From Thelonectria olida (lineage: Eukaryota; Ascomycota; Sordariomycetes; Hypocreales; Nectriaceae), in the NCBI GenBank assembly GCA_020736575.1, contig JAGPYM010000001.1, forward strand, positions 3,720,001 to 3,784,000: a stretch of DNA of 64,000 nt. Direction: 5' to 3'. The translations under genes were made by a program, and so were the position numbers. Below the pieces are notes generated by a model that saw only the letters and a program-made list of their open reading frames with translations, made no database searches and was not told the DNA's origin. Below, one piece after another: positions 1-12,052 of the stretch (position 1 is the stretch's first letter; every line of letters begins with the position of its first letter).

Positions 1-2036
1 AAGCATATCCTCGGTCTTATCAACAAACAAGAGCAGATCACCACGGCCTCGCTTGATGTTCCCCTGAAGTTCCACGAGAGACTTCGGCGATTCATCAAGA
101 AGGAGCAGGAGAGCCGCGCCTCTGCTGACCAGATTCCCGTTAGAGTTACCAAGGTCGGCACTACCATCACTCTTCGAGGCCCTGTCTCGGCTGTTGAGTC
201 GCTCCACGCGAAGGCCTCCGCTTTTGTCGAACAAGAGAAGGAGGACGAAAAGGAGCGTGGGTTCACCTTGACCTTCGACTTCCCTCAGAAGTATGCCAAC
301 CACCTCATTGGCAAAGGTGGTAGCAACATCCGCGAGCTGCGCGATCGCTTTGATGTCGAGATTCAGGTTGGGGACGGAAAGGTTGAGCTTAAGGGCCCCA
401 AGGCCAAGGCCGAGTCTTGCCGGTCCCACATCCAGAAACTTGCTAATACTCTGGCTGACGAGACAACCCATATTCTCAAGATCGATCCCAAGTACCACCG
501 TGAGCTCATTGGCTCTCAGGGTAGCCAGATCAACCGTCTGCAGACTCGCTACAAAGTCCTGATTTTCTTCCCTCGATCTGCCAAGAACGTGGCGGATGAC
601 CAGTCCAATGCCGATGCAGCCAGCGAGGTTGGAAAGGGCCGCCGACAGCAGGCTGCTGATGAGGTCAGCATTCGAGGACCCAAGAAGGGTGCGGATGAGG
701 CCCGTGATGAGCTGTTCTCGCTTTACAAGTACCTCGAGGAACACTCTGCCACTGCCACTGTTTCAGTCCAACAGAAGCAGGTCGGATCCCTTATCGGCCA
801 GGGTGGTGCTGCACTCGACGAGCTCCGACAGGCCAGCGGTGCCAAGATAGATGTGCCCGCGGACCGTGACACTGACATCGTTGAGATTCAGCTGAAGGGT
901 ACAGCTGCTCAAGTTGCCAAGGCGAAGAAGATCTTGGAGGAGAAGCGTTCTGTCTTCGACGATACCGTCCTTCGCACCATCGACGTTGACAAGAAGCACC
1001 ATAAGGCCCTCATTGGTACTGGCGGTAAGTATTTCAATTCCAGCAATAGTATTTTCATCTCTAACTATCTACAGGCTCCAACCTTCGTGACATTGTTGTC
1101 AAGGCTGGTGGTTCTGACGACCGACGCGAGCTTGCTCGCACGATCCAGTTCCCCAAGCAGGAGGGCGAAGGCAACACCATCAAGATTGAAGGCCGCAGTG
1201 AAGTTGTGCAGAAAATCATCGACCGTATCGAGGAGATCGTCTCTGAGAGACAGAGCCAGATTACCGAGGTAGTTGATGTGCCCATTGACAACCACCGGTC
1301 GCTTATTGGCCGTGGCGGTGATGTCAAGCGGCAGTTGGAGGCCAAGTTCACTGTTTCCATCGATGTTCCCCGACAGGGCGATGGTAAGACGGGTGTGAAA
1401 CTGACTGGTCGACCTGAGAACGTGGCGCAGGCCAAGGAGCACATTCTATCTCTGGTCAAGTCGCAAAAGGGCGAGACTCTCCAGGTTCCTCGTAACCTGC
1501 ATCACTCCATCTCCAACAACGGCCAATTCTTCCGCCAGCTGCGCAACAACCACCAGGTTACAGTTGATCACGCCGGTCAGCCCCTGCCTCCCAAGCCCGA
1601 CACTTCTTCCCGTTCCAATGTTGGCGCGCTTCCTCTGATTACGGATGACGAGGATGCCAGCACGGATGCTCACTCGTGGAAGGTGGTGCAGATCTCATCT
1701 GGCGAAGATGGTGAGATCCCTTGGGTTCTCAAGGGTACTCCTGAGAACGTAGCCAAGGCCAAGGAGGCTATCGCAAAGGCGCTTGAGCAGGCTAAGAAGA
1801 GCGATGCCACTGGTTATCTGGTTCTTCCCGACCCCAGGACCTACCGCCATGTTATTGGCCCTAACGGATCCAAGGTCAATGCGATCCGAAAGCAGAGCAA
1901 CTGCAAGATCCAGGTGCCCCGAGATCAGGCCAAGGACGAGGCGATTGAAATTATTGGATCGCAGGATGGCGTTGAGCTGGCCAAGGATCTTATCCTTGCT
2001 GCGGTGCGAGAGGGAGCCAACAAGACTCGGGAGTAG
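1..2036 (+). CDS. SCP160: Vigilin/Scp160-type multi-KH RNA-binding protein (5' end outside window)
   Basis: Partial gene, join(<1..1024,1075..2036); about 661 residues are visible. The frame is open from base 1, so the start lies upstream. A 50-nt GTAAGT...ACAG intron splits a glycine codon and restores the loop LIGTGG. Successive KH domains are marked by GXXG loops: LIGKGG (~res 102), LIGSQG (~169), LIGQGG (~264), LIGTGG (~338), LIGRGG (~417), a degenerate NNGQ loop (~488) and VIGPNG (~601). A further degenerate repeat lies at the very start. An array of many KH domains, some lacking the GXXG loop, is the hallmark of vigilin/Scp160, which binds mRNA and polysomes at the ER and affects translation and chromosome segregation. 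The function is inferred from this architecture. The gene ends with TAG at 2034-2036. Confidence 0.93.
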
Positions 2037-3020
2037 AATGCTCGGGTATACACAGAGACACATGGGAGAAGTGCCTCAACGTGGGCAGTAGAGACACCGA
2101 TGGCCTGACCAAACAGATTAAGGTGATGACGACTTCTATGGCGTTGACTGCGGATGGCAAGATGGACTTGGCGTCACACATTGGTTCGTTCAGTGATGGA
2201 GGCGCAGTTGCGCAGTTGCTTAAAATTTAGCCATTGTAATCAGTCAGAAAGTCGAATAATGATGATGAGTTGCTACAAGTAGTCCGGTGACAATTGGTAT
2301 GATACTTGGTGTGACGCCGTGACTATCTGGCTAATACCTATCTTGATGCCTCGACTATATTTGATTGGTATGTGCGATACGTTGACATATGACGCGACTC
2401 GGAATCTTGTAAGCCGACGCTTGGGAAGGGTTGAGGAGCGTATTCGTATACGTCTTGCTCGCATTCTTATTTCTTCCGTCCTTTGATTGGCGGCTGCGAA
2501 GATGTCTGCCCTTTTCACGGGGAGAGACGGGCGCAGAATGAAGAATTGTGCTCCTTTGCTAGAATTGCAATCGTCATGTATTCGTACTTGGGCTGCTGGG
2601 GAGTCGTGCCGCCGGCAAGACCCTGCCGTCATGACATGTAAGATCAGATCTGGGAGAAGCTGCCAGGGGCTTACAAGCAAAAATTCTCCATGCGACATTA
2701 CAATGGTGAGGAGTACGGTAGCAAGAACGCCAATTGAGCCCTTAGAGGGCCTTGACAAATCCTACACTTTGCAGTTCCAGTCGAGTTCCTTTCTGGCCAT
2801 TGCATCCATGGATGTATTAAGGGTCCCCTATCACGTGGGGCGGAACAGGAGCTGCACGCAACTACGAAGCAATCAACGGGGCTGAAGCTACCCGTTCAGA
2901 CATAAATTAGACCGACACCGCCACTCAATTGACCTTCAGACCTGCCTCATAGCTTCCATTATCGCACTCAGTCTGTAATTCTCTCCGGAGTGTACCACTG
3001 AAGGCAAGCGTATCAACGAA
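2037..3020. other. Intergenic region between vigilin and ERG27
   Basis: The first part should hold the vigilin 3' UTR and the last few hundred bases the ERG27 promoter. A 132-codon open frame at 2487-2885 has no recognisable content and looks like chance. The only site I would point to is the CACGTG at 2832-2837. Confidence 0.6.
2832..2837. promoter_or_regulatory. E-box CACGTG upstream of ERG27
   Basis: The sequence around it reads ATCACGTGGGG, 189 nt before the ERG27 start codon. bHLH factors bind CACGTG, and fungal SREBP (SrbA/Sre1) controls sterol genes through E-box-like and TCACNCCAC-like sites. A sterol-regulatory role here is inference from position and motif only. Confidence 0.35.
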
Positions 3021-4570
3021 ATGGGCTCGCAATCGCTTCCTTCCGGGGTTGCGCCCTGGGATGCTGTCCCTCCTTCTGAGCAGCTCTTCGTCCTGATCAC
3101 AGGAGCGAACAGGTATTCCCCCCCCAAAACCAAGTCATACAGCTTGCTACGAAACGAATTCTGCTAACGCACACCCTTCTCTGCAGCGGCATTGGCCTTG
3201 GAATCGGCGAGCGCCTCATCGACGAATTCCTCGCAACCCGCTCCCTGACGTCCCACCTCGTCCTCCTCCCCACCACCCGCTCCACGTCCAAGTCCCTCCA
3301 GACCATCAGCGCCCTCCGCGACTACGCCAGGCACGCCGCCCAGACCTCGACTGCCCTGCGCTCCCGCGTCGGCCACGCCTACAAGTGGGAGGACACGGTC
3401 GCCCGCGTCCATGTCCTCAGCCCGCAGCTGGACCTGTGCGACCTCCGCCAGGTCTACGCCTTCGCCGACCGCCTGGTCAACGAGCCTGTGAGCAACCCCG
3501 AGGGCCTCGACGGCGAGTACCTCTGGAACGTGCGCATACCCAGGCTGGATAGCGTTGTGTTCAATGCCGCCTACGGTGGCTGGTCGGGCGTCCATTGGCC
3601 AAAAGCTATCTGGGCGTTCTTGTCTAGAGGGGTTGTTGAGCCTGTGACTTGGCCCGACTTCAAGATTGCGCTGCCGACGTGCATCTTGAACGACCGTCCC
3701 GAATACAAATATGTATGTCATGTTCCTATCTGCGCCTAGATCTAAGTGGGTGGTTTGCTAATTCTGGCCACACAGCCCCCAAAACCACTCCTCGGCGAGG
3801 TCTTCTCAGCATGTGTCTTCGGCCATTACGTGCTGGCCCACCGACTCCTCCCACTTCTCAGCCGTCGTTCCGAAGACGAGGCCCGCGGTCGTATCGTGTG
3901 GTCAAGCAGTCTCGAAGCAGTCGCAAAGTCCTTCAATCTATCAGACCCCCAATGCTTTGACCACGACGGACCGTACGAGTCGGCCAAAAGACTAACGGAC
4001 GTCCTCTCCCTAACCGCTACTCTCCCATCCGTCAAATCGCACTCCAGCCCCTTCCTAACCCCCGACGACCCCGAAGTCGCCAAGGAGAAGCCTATTGCGC
4101 CAAAGGTGTACCTCACCCACCCGGGTATCATTGCCAGCACCCTCTTCCCCGTCCCCTGGTTTCTCGTGTGGGCCTACTCCCTCGCCCTCATTGTTGCCCG
4201 CTGGTTCGGCTCTCCCTGGCACGGCGTCACCAGCTACATCGGTGCCAAGTCGGCCGCCTGGATCGCCCTCCAGGAGCAGTCGGCCCTCGACAGCCTCGAT
4301 GCTGAGCATGTCAAGTGGGGCAGCAGCTGCAACCACAAACTCGAGGACGACGTCAAGAAGACCGAGGTGCCAGGCTGGGGATGGGAGGGCAAGGTCGAGG
4401 ATGCCAAGGCGGACGCGACTGTGGGTTACCTCGGAAAGACGGTTGGAAGAAAGTCAGGAAGTCTTGATGTGACGGAGGATGATCTCGTCGAGTTTGAGGC
4501 GTTGGGGCAACAGTGCTGGAAAAAGATGGAGGAGTTAAGGCATGAGTGGGAAACGATCTTAAATGTCTAG
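3021..4570 (+). CDS. ERG27: 3-keto-steroid reductase (ergosterol synthesis), SDR family
   Basis: join(3021..3112,3187..3712,3776..4570), 470 aa. Erg27 reduces the C-3 ketone of sterol intermediates with NADPH during C-4 demethylation at the ER. The first intron (74 nt) splits the serine codon of ITGANSGIG, the SDR cofactor-binding motif at about residues 26-34. The second (63 nt) falls in phase 0 after EYKY. The central strand motif FNAAYGG replaces the usual NNAG, and the catalytic YESAK (Y273, K277) is present. A hydrophobic segment near residues 325-350 (PVPWFLVWAYSLALIVARWF) fits membrane association. The long first half with an insertion after the cofactor motif separates this family from generic SDRs. 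The start ATG follows an A-rich context and is the only sensible one. It converges with the MFS gene 299 nt downstream. Confidence 0.9.
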
Positions 4571-4869
4571 GGATACAATGGCCTGCACGAACTAGGCAGA
4601 AAGGGACGTAAGGACCGAACGACGAAACAAAAATGAGCGATGTTTTGAGGTACTGGGACCAAAAAAAGCAAGGCGACAACACGATGGGTATATTACGACA
4701 AGAGACACGCATACATACGGATCTAATAAAAAGAGGTACAGAAGACATTAACTAGCAAGCTAGGTATTTAATTACTTTCGTCCCAGACGGAGCACGCCGG
4801 CTCCTCCCTATACTCCGGATTTCCCTAAATTCACGTCGTGGCAAGTTTGTAATGGCCTAGTCATGCCAG

Positions 4870-6613
4870 TTATTCATTCGTCGTCACGACTGTATTGTGT
4901 GGACGAACTTCCTCGTCAGAGCGAATGCGGCGAAGAGCAATCTTGTCTTGGCGGCCGAAGAGACCAAGGCACAATGGGAGGGGCACCACGGCGAGGGCGA
5001 CAACAGCTTGGAAGATGAGTGCTTTCTTCATGTGCTTGGGGGGATGTGCGTCTTCCCCGGCAACCAGAGCGTCACTGATGATGGTGAAAATGGCGCCGAA
5101 AAGCTGTCCGCCGGCCCAAGCGATTGTAGAAGTAACCTCCGGGCTAAGGGGGTGACTGAGTTCAATGAGGTACTCGAGCGCGACAGGGACAAGGGAGAAA
5201 GAGGATGCACCAAGGATGGCGAGAACAACGTAGGGACCGGGAATCTCGCGCGTTTGCGGCATCCAGATGAAGGCCAGGTAGGAGAGGCCAATGATAGGGA
5301 CGAGAAGTTTGAGAGTGAAGAGGAATGACTTAGTCCGGTCGATGATGGGTGAGGAGATGGCGGAAGCGACAAGGCCAACAACAATGAGGACAGCGCCACC
5401 AATACCCGCTTCGTCGTCGGAAAACCCGTAAGGGTTGAGCATTTGATTCAGCAACGACGAGATGGAGTTGAAGAAGCCAACATAGATGGAGAAGGGAATA
5501 AGGATGAACCATAGCTCCAAGTTGCGCGAAACGGCACCCACCGAGGCGCGAAGGCTAAGCTTGGGCGTTTCAGAGGCAGGACCGACTGGTGTAGGAGGTT
5601 TAGCTGGCACGAAAAGGGCGGGAACGGCGCAGACGGTTGACTGGAGGGACGGAATAGTTAGTAATGATGAATGGAAGATGAAGGGCATGTGATATAAGGA
5701 GCTGTTTGGCCATGAAGTGACTTACAATGATGGAGACATAGAGCACCATGTTGGAAACATCACCCGGCTTGCTTACCCACAGAGGTGTGATTAGTTGTCC
5801 CAGAGCAGCTCCAAACGGATTTGCCAAACTAGTAAGAGCGGTTGCAGCAACACGGCCACGGTTGGTGAACCACAGATCTGAGTACCGAGTAGGCGCAGCG
5901 AGGATGAAGGGCTGAGCAAAGCCGATGACGATTTCACCCGCCATTGCGTGGGCAATGTTACCACCACTGGATTTTGTGGCGCCAGCATAACGAATCCAAT
6001 TGCCGATGAGGATGAGGACAGCGGCGACGATAAATGCGATCTTGGGACCTCGGTGAAGGATGGCGATGCTCACGGGGAAGACTGCGACGAATGCGAGGAA
6101 AAAGGCGGTACTGATCCAGTTGATGGTGGATTCGTTGACATTGTAGTAGTCGGCAGCGTGGGAGGCGACAGGCGCATATGTCATCCACTACTACACATTA
6201 GCATTTGATTCACTTGGATTGTGTGATCTTCTTTTGTTCCGTATTGTAGTACATGTTGGGAGGAGGGGAAGACTTACATCCCATGACACAATAATGTTCA
6301 TGAGCGTCAGCTGGGCCAGCCCAAACCATCGACGCTTATAAGTGCGATACTCGGTCGATACGCCTTCCGTCACACTCCCACCACCTTCGCCCGAGCCCGA
6401 GCCAGCTTCGACGTTGCGATCCTGCAGGCTGTATTCTCCCGAGCCGAGCTTTTGCTTTCGCCAGAAGCGCGCGCTCGCCATGGGATCACTGTCGGTGCTC
6501 ATGGCCGTGATGGAGTCGAGGAATCGACGTGGGGCACTCTGTTTCTGCTTCTGGTCCTCTTGTGAGGAGGGCGTCTGCGGCTCCTGGTCGGTGGTCTTCT
6601 CGTCTTCAGGCAT
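4870..6613 (-). CDS. MFS transporter, FLVCR/MFSD7-like
   Basis: complement(join(4870..5640,5726..6187,6278..6613)), 522 aa; both introns (85 and 90 nt) are phase 0. About 110 hydrophilic N-terminal residues precede roughly twelve hydrophobic segments, beginning at [12 protein letters not shown]. The reading [19 protein letters not shown] and the NP-containing helix [18 protein letters not shown] resemble the FLVCR branch of the major facilitator superfamily. Fungal members are usually annotated as 'cell surface receptor/MFS transporter (FLVCR)'. Animal FLVCR proteins move haem, choline or related cations; the substrate of the fungal proteins is not known from sequence. Family placement rests on resemblance, so a more generic MFS label is the fallback. 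The C-terminus is short and cytosolic. Confidence 0.8.
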
Positions 6614-9600
6614 ACGCGAAAGATCAGAAAGTCGTCGTCCACAAGACTAGGAGGGGAAAGATGGTCGATCGGTGGAGGGAGATTGATTAAAGCTGGCCGT
6701 TTAACGTGGGGCGATTTTGGATGCGATTCAGGGATTGAGCTTGCTCGAAAACCGAAGCCGCGAACCTGGCAATGCGCGACCTGTTATGGCGCCTTTATAA
6801 AGAAAGCCGGAAAACAAGTGAACACGCACGCCTCGTGTGCTCGTGCAGTAATAGCGAGGATTAGAGAAGGAAAAACGAGCGCTGAGGAAGTTGTAGCGCG
6901 TGCGTATTCGTGAGAATCGAGGTCGAGAAAGGAGAACAGGCGAAGCCAGCCAGGGACAACGATGAAACCCAAAAGCGACGCCAACGGTCGACAGCTGGCA
7001 GCCACCTGGTGCTAGCCAAATCCTTCTGTAAAAAGGAAAACCAACGAAGGGGCGGGAAAACAAAACTGCCACCTGCACTTTTTTCCTTTCTGCGCTTCTT
7101 GCTTTGCTTGCAGTTTGCGAGTTTCCAATTGCTTGGTTGCGAAGTCACGTCACCCAAATCTGCGACGCTCGCTTGCAGCTTTATGTTTCGAAGGGCCCTC
7201 TTTTTAAAAATCGTCACAACCCCCTGTGCCAACAAAGTGGTTGCACTATTCCGTAAGAATTGCCAGTTCCTGGGAGCGAACCCTCGTCGTCCGAAGATTC
7301 CGCAGAGACAGGGAAGGGGAGGAGGAAAAAAAAGGGAAGTCGATCGACCGGCGGCTCTCGCTCGTGTTTTCTAACACTCGGCCGGGGGATCTTGTGGTTC
7401 GCGCAGTAAGGTGCGGCGAATGGTGCTAAAACGGCGCTCCCCCGTCGACGTTTCGTTAGGTTCTTGTTCCTGCACTGGTGGGTGGGTATATTGAGCTTGT
7501 TCCTGGGGACGTTTCTCTTTATTGGTTGATGGTTGAACGTTCCTGAGAGGATGAGGTGAGATGGGAAGCCTGACAATTGCAATAGTGCTTGCTGACTCGA
7601 GATGTAGGTGATGAGTAGAAGATTGAACCAGAAGGAACAAGAGGAAGAGGGTGCGGGGGAGTTCTCTGAAGCAAAACAGGAAAGAGAAGTTAACTTCGCA
7701 CCTTCCCTTCATCTTTGAATTCATCCATCCAATCGCCCTGTGTTCCGCTCAGGTCGTGACCGGTGACCCATGGCAAGAACCTCCAATCCAAAGATAGGCA
7801 CTCCTTCCCAACTTCTGCGCCTTTGGTAATTAGCCTCGACCAACACCAGCACCAGCACCACCAACAAAAGGTTGCCTCTCTCACAGCGTCCAGCACTCGA
7901 GCACCTCGATACATCGACTTGCATCTTTCAGACCTCGCTCCCATGCACTTGCCCTGTTGCGGGGTCTTCCCCCGGCCCTCGAGCGTCCATCACCGGACTC
8001 CGTTGCCCGATTGAGCTACCTCGGTTCGCTTGGCCACCGTTAAACGTCCCTTCTCACATGATGATGAGCCGTCGAGACCTTGTCGACCTTTCGCCTCCAT
8101 GTATTTTTCTTGCGTGTTCTCGTCTTATCCATGCCGCATCTCCGGGTCGATACCGCCGCTAACTGCCTAGGGAGCTGGTCGACAGGACATCAAAGATCAC
8201 GGCCATCTTGCCCCCACGATCATCCAGAGATCACCAATAAGCCGTGAATACCTTCGAGACGAGAAGCAATAGCTTCAAGTTTCGACAAAGACCTGCTTGC
8301 ACGAGGTGGGAAATCTCGGCTGGACTTCAGCCACGCAAGGGATACAGAAATTCCTGGCATTCATGCCTCCTCTTCGTTGACCCTACGCCGCACAACCTCC
8401 CCCAACGCAGCATCCTGCTTCGAGGCACCCTTGCTTCGAACCCTCCATCTGGAATTATCCGCCGCTAATCCGGCATGGGGCCTGTTTCCGGCCTGGGTAC
8501 TCTTCCCCGAACATCTTCGACGAACAGGATGAGGGAGCCCTATCTGAGATCCTTGGAGGAACAGCTATGCGCGCCCGTTGCCGGTTCCTAGCCAAGCCAA
8601 CGCCGGTCGTTGTCAGGTTGTATGTGATCAGAGAGATAAAATGCACAGACTGAGATGGCTCCATTTGCAAACCTACCGCACTTGTCGGGCTATTTTGCAG
8701 TCTTGAACAGATGCTGCACCGTGTGTTAACAATGTCGTGAGATCTATCGCCGTAGTATGGATGGTGAGAATACCTTGGATGCAACAGCAATACCCTTGTC
8801 GACACCATCTACGAAAAGACCGTTCCGGAGCCCAAACGTCTTAGTACCGCATTTATGCGGTTCAGCTCTACCTGCCACTCTCCTCGGATCCAATCACTGT
8901 TTGACACTGAGTGCGTTCCATAGGATACGGCGACATTCCCCATACGGCCGGGATCTTCTGTTCACCATCCATGATCTTCAGGAGCGGAAGCTTCTTGGGT
9001 TTCATGCCGAATTTCAATATTGAAACACTGTTCATAGGTGATGTTACTTTGTGCAGTGTATGGTCACTATTTACGGCAAATGACAAACCTGCAGAGCCAT
9101 TTGATGGGTTCCAAACGTTGATGATACTCAAATTTCTTATGCTTCTCAAGGAACAAAACAATCTGTCAAATTCCAGAAACATGAAGATATAAGAAGCTAG
9201 AAAGGCCGGATTCCTAAATATTCTTGTTGGATGTTGGATGTCTCAACATGCGGCTGGACGGTAGCCTATGTTGCCGTTGACACAAAATTCCCTTTGCGTG
9301 AAGAAAAGTCCTCCAATTCGAGCATCTCTACACTCTTCCGTCGATTCAAAATCAACCAGAGTGGCTAAAGCAACATATCAACCGTAGCAGGCCGTATTCA
9401 TAGCCTACTAAGGTAAGTGTGCAGTTGTCATCTCTCTCATCCTTTGAAGAGAAGTTACGTGTATCAGCCCCAACTGAGCCGATACTCCTTTTCATAGGTG
9501 AGGCGTTGCAGCATACCATCCATCGCGGGATCCTCGATCATGCCACAAGCGAAAAACCCCTTATCATACCAAACACATGTGTCTTCATCGGCGACGAAGT

Positions 9601-11255
9601 TAGGATCGCCAAAACCGGCGATGGACTGGACTTTCCGGCTCCCAGTGTCGATGTGATAACCACAAGCTTGCAAATTTTGTCTGCCACACAGCTATTGCAA
9701 TGATCTAATAGATCACGCGAGTGGTAGTTTCCGAGGGTTTGGAGTCCTTTGCTTCTGTTATGCTGTGTCAGTGGGAGCAGCCGAGGTCGTAGTTCTGCTG
9801 GCTTTGCAAGAGCCAGCGTTGGCCCCAGTGGCGACAATGGATCCATTTTAAGAGACGAGGAGCTTTGAGAGCATTATAGCGGCTAGAGAGTACCTCTAGA
9901 GGGCGGTGGTAGGGTTGGTTTTTGCCAGTTGACACGCCAGCAGCCGTTTCACCCACCACACAACCAAGGCAGATATCACAAGCTCCTAACACACTGTACC
10001 ATGTACGATAGAGCAGAGGGATTCGATGGCATCTCTCGTTCCCCTAGTCTTGTACCGATTGTTGTGTCAATTATCTTCTTCTTGTCATACTATGGGTAGT
10101 TGAGGGTTCCCACATCGCACCCATCATACCCATCGCACCAAACATTCATCTCCATTTCGTGTTCTAAAGGTGAGGACCAACTGCGAGCCGAAACCAGTTG
10201 AGTTAATAATTAGCCCTTTTTATTTCGTATAGAGAGACGAGACAGCCCAAGTTAATGTGGGAGAACATTCCCTAGGGAGAAAAGGCTTTCCTAATTCAGT
10301 CCCATCGTTGTTACCTATAGCCTGAGAAGTCACCAGTTCCAACGGAATGTCGAGGGCACGCTTGAGTACCTATTTGAAACTTTAAAAATGCGATGTTCCC
10401 ATAAAATCAAGTGAGGACACTAAATGTATCAGGTTGATGTTAACTCAAGCTAAAAATAATGACCATATCTCTATCTCTATCAAACAAGCCACTGCCTTGT
10501 TAAAACAAACAACCAATTCAGATCATTCCCTCCAGACCAAAGTAGACTAATATCCTTTTGACGTCAATCACTACTCACAATACTTGTCAAGGATCGAGTC
10601 TAAGGTAGGTAACATGAATCGCACGAAGATAACTTATTCCTAAAAAGGGTTCGACATTACGGAAATGTTACGATGAGATGTGGGCCGTGTTAATGGACCT
10701 CGACCTCCATGGTGGCATTACTGCCGGGACGTCGCGGTGAGTATAGGGTCATTTAATCTTCCTTGAACAAAAATAGAAATGTGCCATGGAGAGCTTGGTA
10801 CATCTCAGAGTGAGTCAAGGGTTGGGGCCATTTGGGATTCATGTCACGCATCAGTCTTCACCCGTGAAAGGTTTGACTCGGAAGACTGGCTGCTCCCAGC
10901 CCAAGAGCAACCGGTCCATCCAACTCGACTCAATGGGGGTCTCTCGGTTTTGGAGAACACGCATAGATGCCCACTGGCAACAAATTGCCAAACCAAAGGA
11001 GGATCCTAGAAAGAGAAAAAAAAATCTATTCAGGGCGTTGCAGCGTATGATACAAATACGGCTACCGCTCTCAGCCGGCCTCTGAGTGGATTCGGTGATT
11101 GAGAGGTAGATCGATCGTACAAGGGGCACCCCAGGCTCTGCGTGAGCAGCCATTGCCTCGTTCCGGCATAAGGTGACTTTTCGACATGAGCATCGTCATC
11201 TAGTCGGTTCGGATCGCGTTGAATCGGATGACTGGTAAAGGTCGATATGAGAGGT
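6614..11255. other. Gene-poor region between the MFS gene and QCR6
   Basis: About 4.6 kb with no gene I can support. The first part should contain the MFS promoter. Open frames of 70-150 codons occur on both strands but have no family features and overlap each other. The only protein-like stretch is the degenerate frame at 9464-9874, listed separately. A chance-looking minus-strand frame at 8868-9182 was also read and not recognised. Confidence 0.6.
9464..9874 (-). pseudogene. Possible degenerate small secreted, cysteine-containing protein
   Basis: One minus-strand frame starts with an ATG at 9874-9872 and a short basic/hydrophobic stretch (MLSKLLVS). It is broken by TAA at 9850-9848, then resumes with an alanine-rich, signal-cleavage-like stretch (IVATGANAGS) and several more stops. 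Its last part is an uninterrupted 70-codon block that begins right after a possible acceptor TAG and ends at TGA 9466-9464. That block carries four cysteines (CGRQ, QACGY, DTCVW, FACGM). No GT donor removes the stops cleanly, so a decayed gene is more likely than an intact spliced one. The family is not recognised and chance is possible. Confidence 0.3.
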
Positions 11256-12052
11256 TTACTTGAGCTTAGACCAGAGCTTGGGAGCGGCACAGGCAGTGGC
11301 GCAGTGGGCAAGATGGAAGACTATTCTTAGATTAGCATGGCGATCAATTGGTACAAGAGTATACCATCGCGTGGCCATCAGGGCTCAATGGCGATGCATA
11401 GTGTTGACGTACACTCCTCAACGCAGTCCTCCTTAGCGCCACCTTCACTCTCTTGCTGCTGAACACGTTCGACACACTCGTCAAAGTGGTGCTTGACAGA
11501 ATGGCACTGAGCAGAGTTCCGACATTCTGTTATCTCTGTCGTCAGCATTGACTCAAGCAATTGGCCTCTCAAGTATCTTATCCGGACCGCTCAAAACGAT
11601 GCGGCCTAAATGACTCGTTGCGACGGCCGGTATGGAAATGTTCGCGTAGGCGGCGGCGTGAAGGGGAATAACGGACCTTCCTCAAGGGTCTCCTTAGGAT
11701 CGACAAGCTCTTCCTCTTCCTCCTCCTCCTCCTCATCCTCGTCGTCTTCGTCGTCCTCGTCGTCCTCCTCAGCGTCCTTGGACTCAGCCTCGGGCTGCTC
11801 CTCCTATTCGAGTTCGTCAGCATGTCTCAATGGCGATTGAATCATGATTGAATCATGGTAGATGGGACGCTGAGTTGGGCGCGGCCCAATTGATCCCGCC
11901 GTCGGATAGACAGGAATCTGACAGAAATCTGCTCGTCGGGAAGAAAAATTAAGGGTGTCTCGTACCTTGTCCTCAGCAGGAGCCTCAGCCTCGACAACGC
12001 TCCATGGCGTCACAGCCTCGACAATATCCGAAAAAGCGTCCCAGATACCCAT
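11256..12052 (-). CDS. QCR6: Ubiquinol-cytochrome c reductase hinge protein (complex III subunit 6)
   Basis: complement(join(11256..11320,11413..11526,11677..11803,11966..12052)), 130 aa in four exons. Qcr6 is the acidic hinge subunit of mitochondrial complex III that helps cytochrome c dock to cytochrome c1. The N-terminus MGIWDAFSDIVEAVTPW is characteristic. Exon 2 encodes a long Glu/Asp run, whose template gives the CTC/CGT-rich tract at 11700-11790. Exons 3 and 4 give the conserved cysteine pairs in EECRNSAQCHSVKHHFDEC and CVEEFFHLAHCATACAAPK, then KLWSKLK and stop. The cysteine spacing matches the disulfide-bonded helical hairpin of the family. The donor of intron 2 is an unusual GTCCGT, but the join is fixed by the conserved LEEECRNS reading. 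It was missed as one unit because every exon is short. Confidence 0.92.

Noticed and set aside
11700..11790. CTC/CGT-rich tract that looks like a microsatellite
   Set aside because: It is the template of the Glu/Asp run of Qcr6, a conserved feature of the hinge protein.
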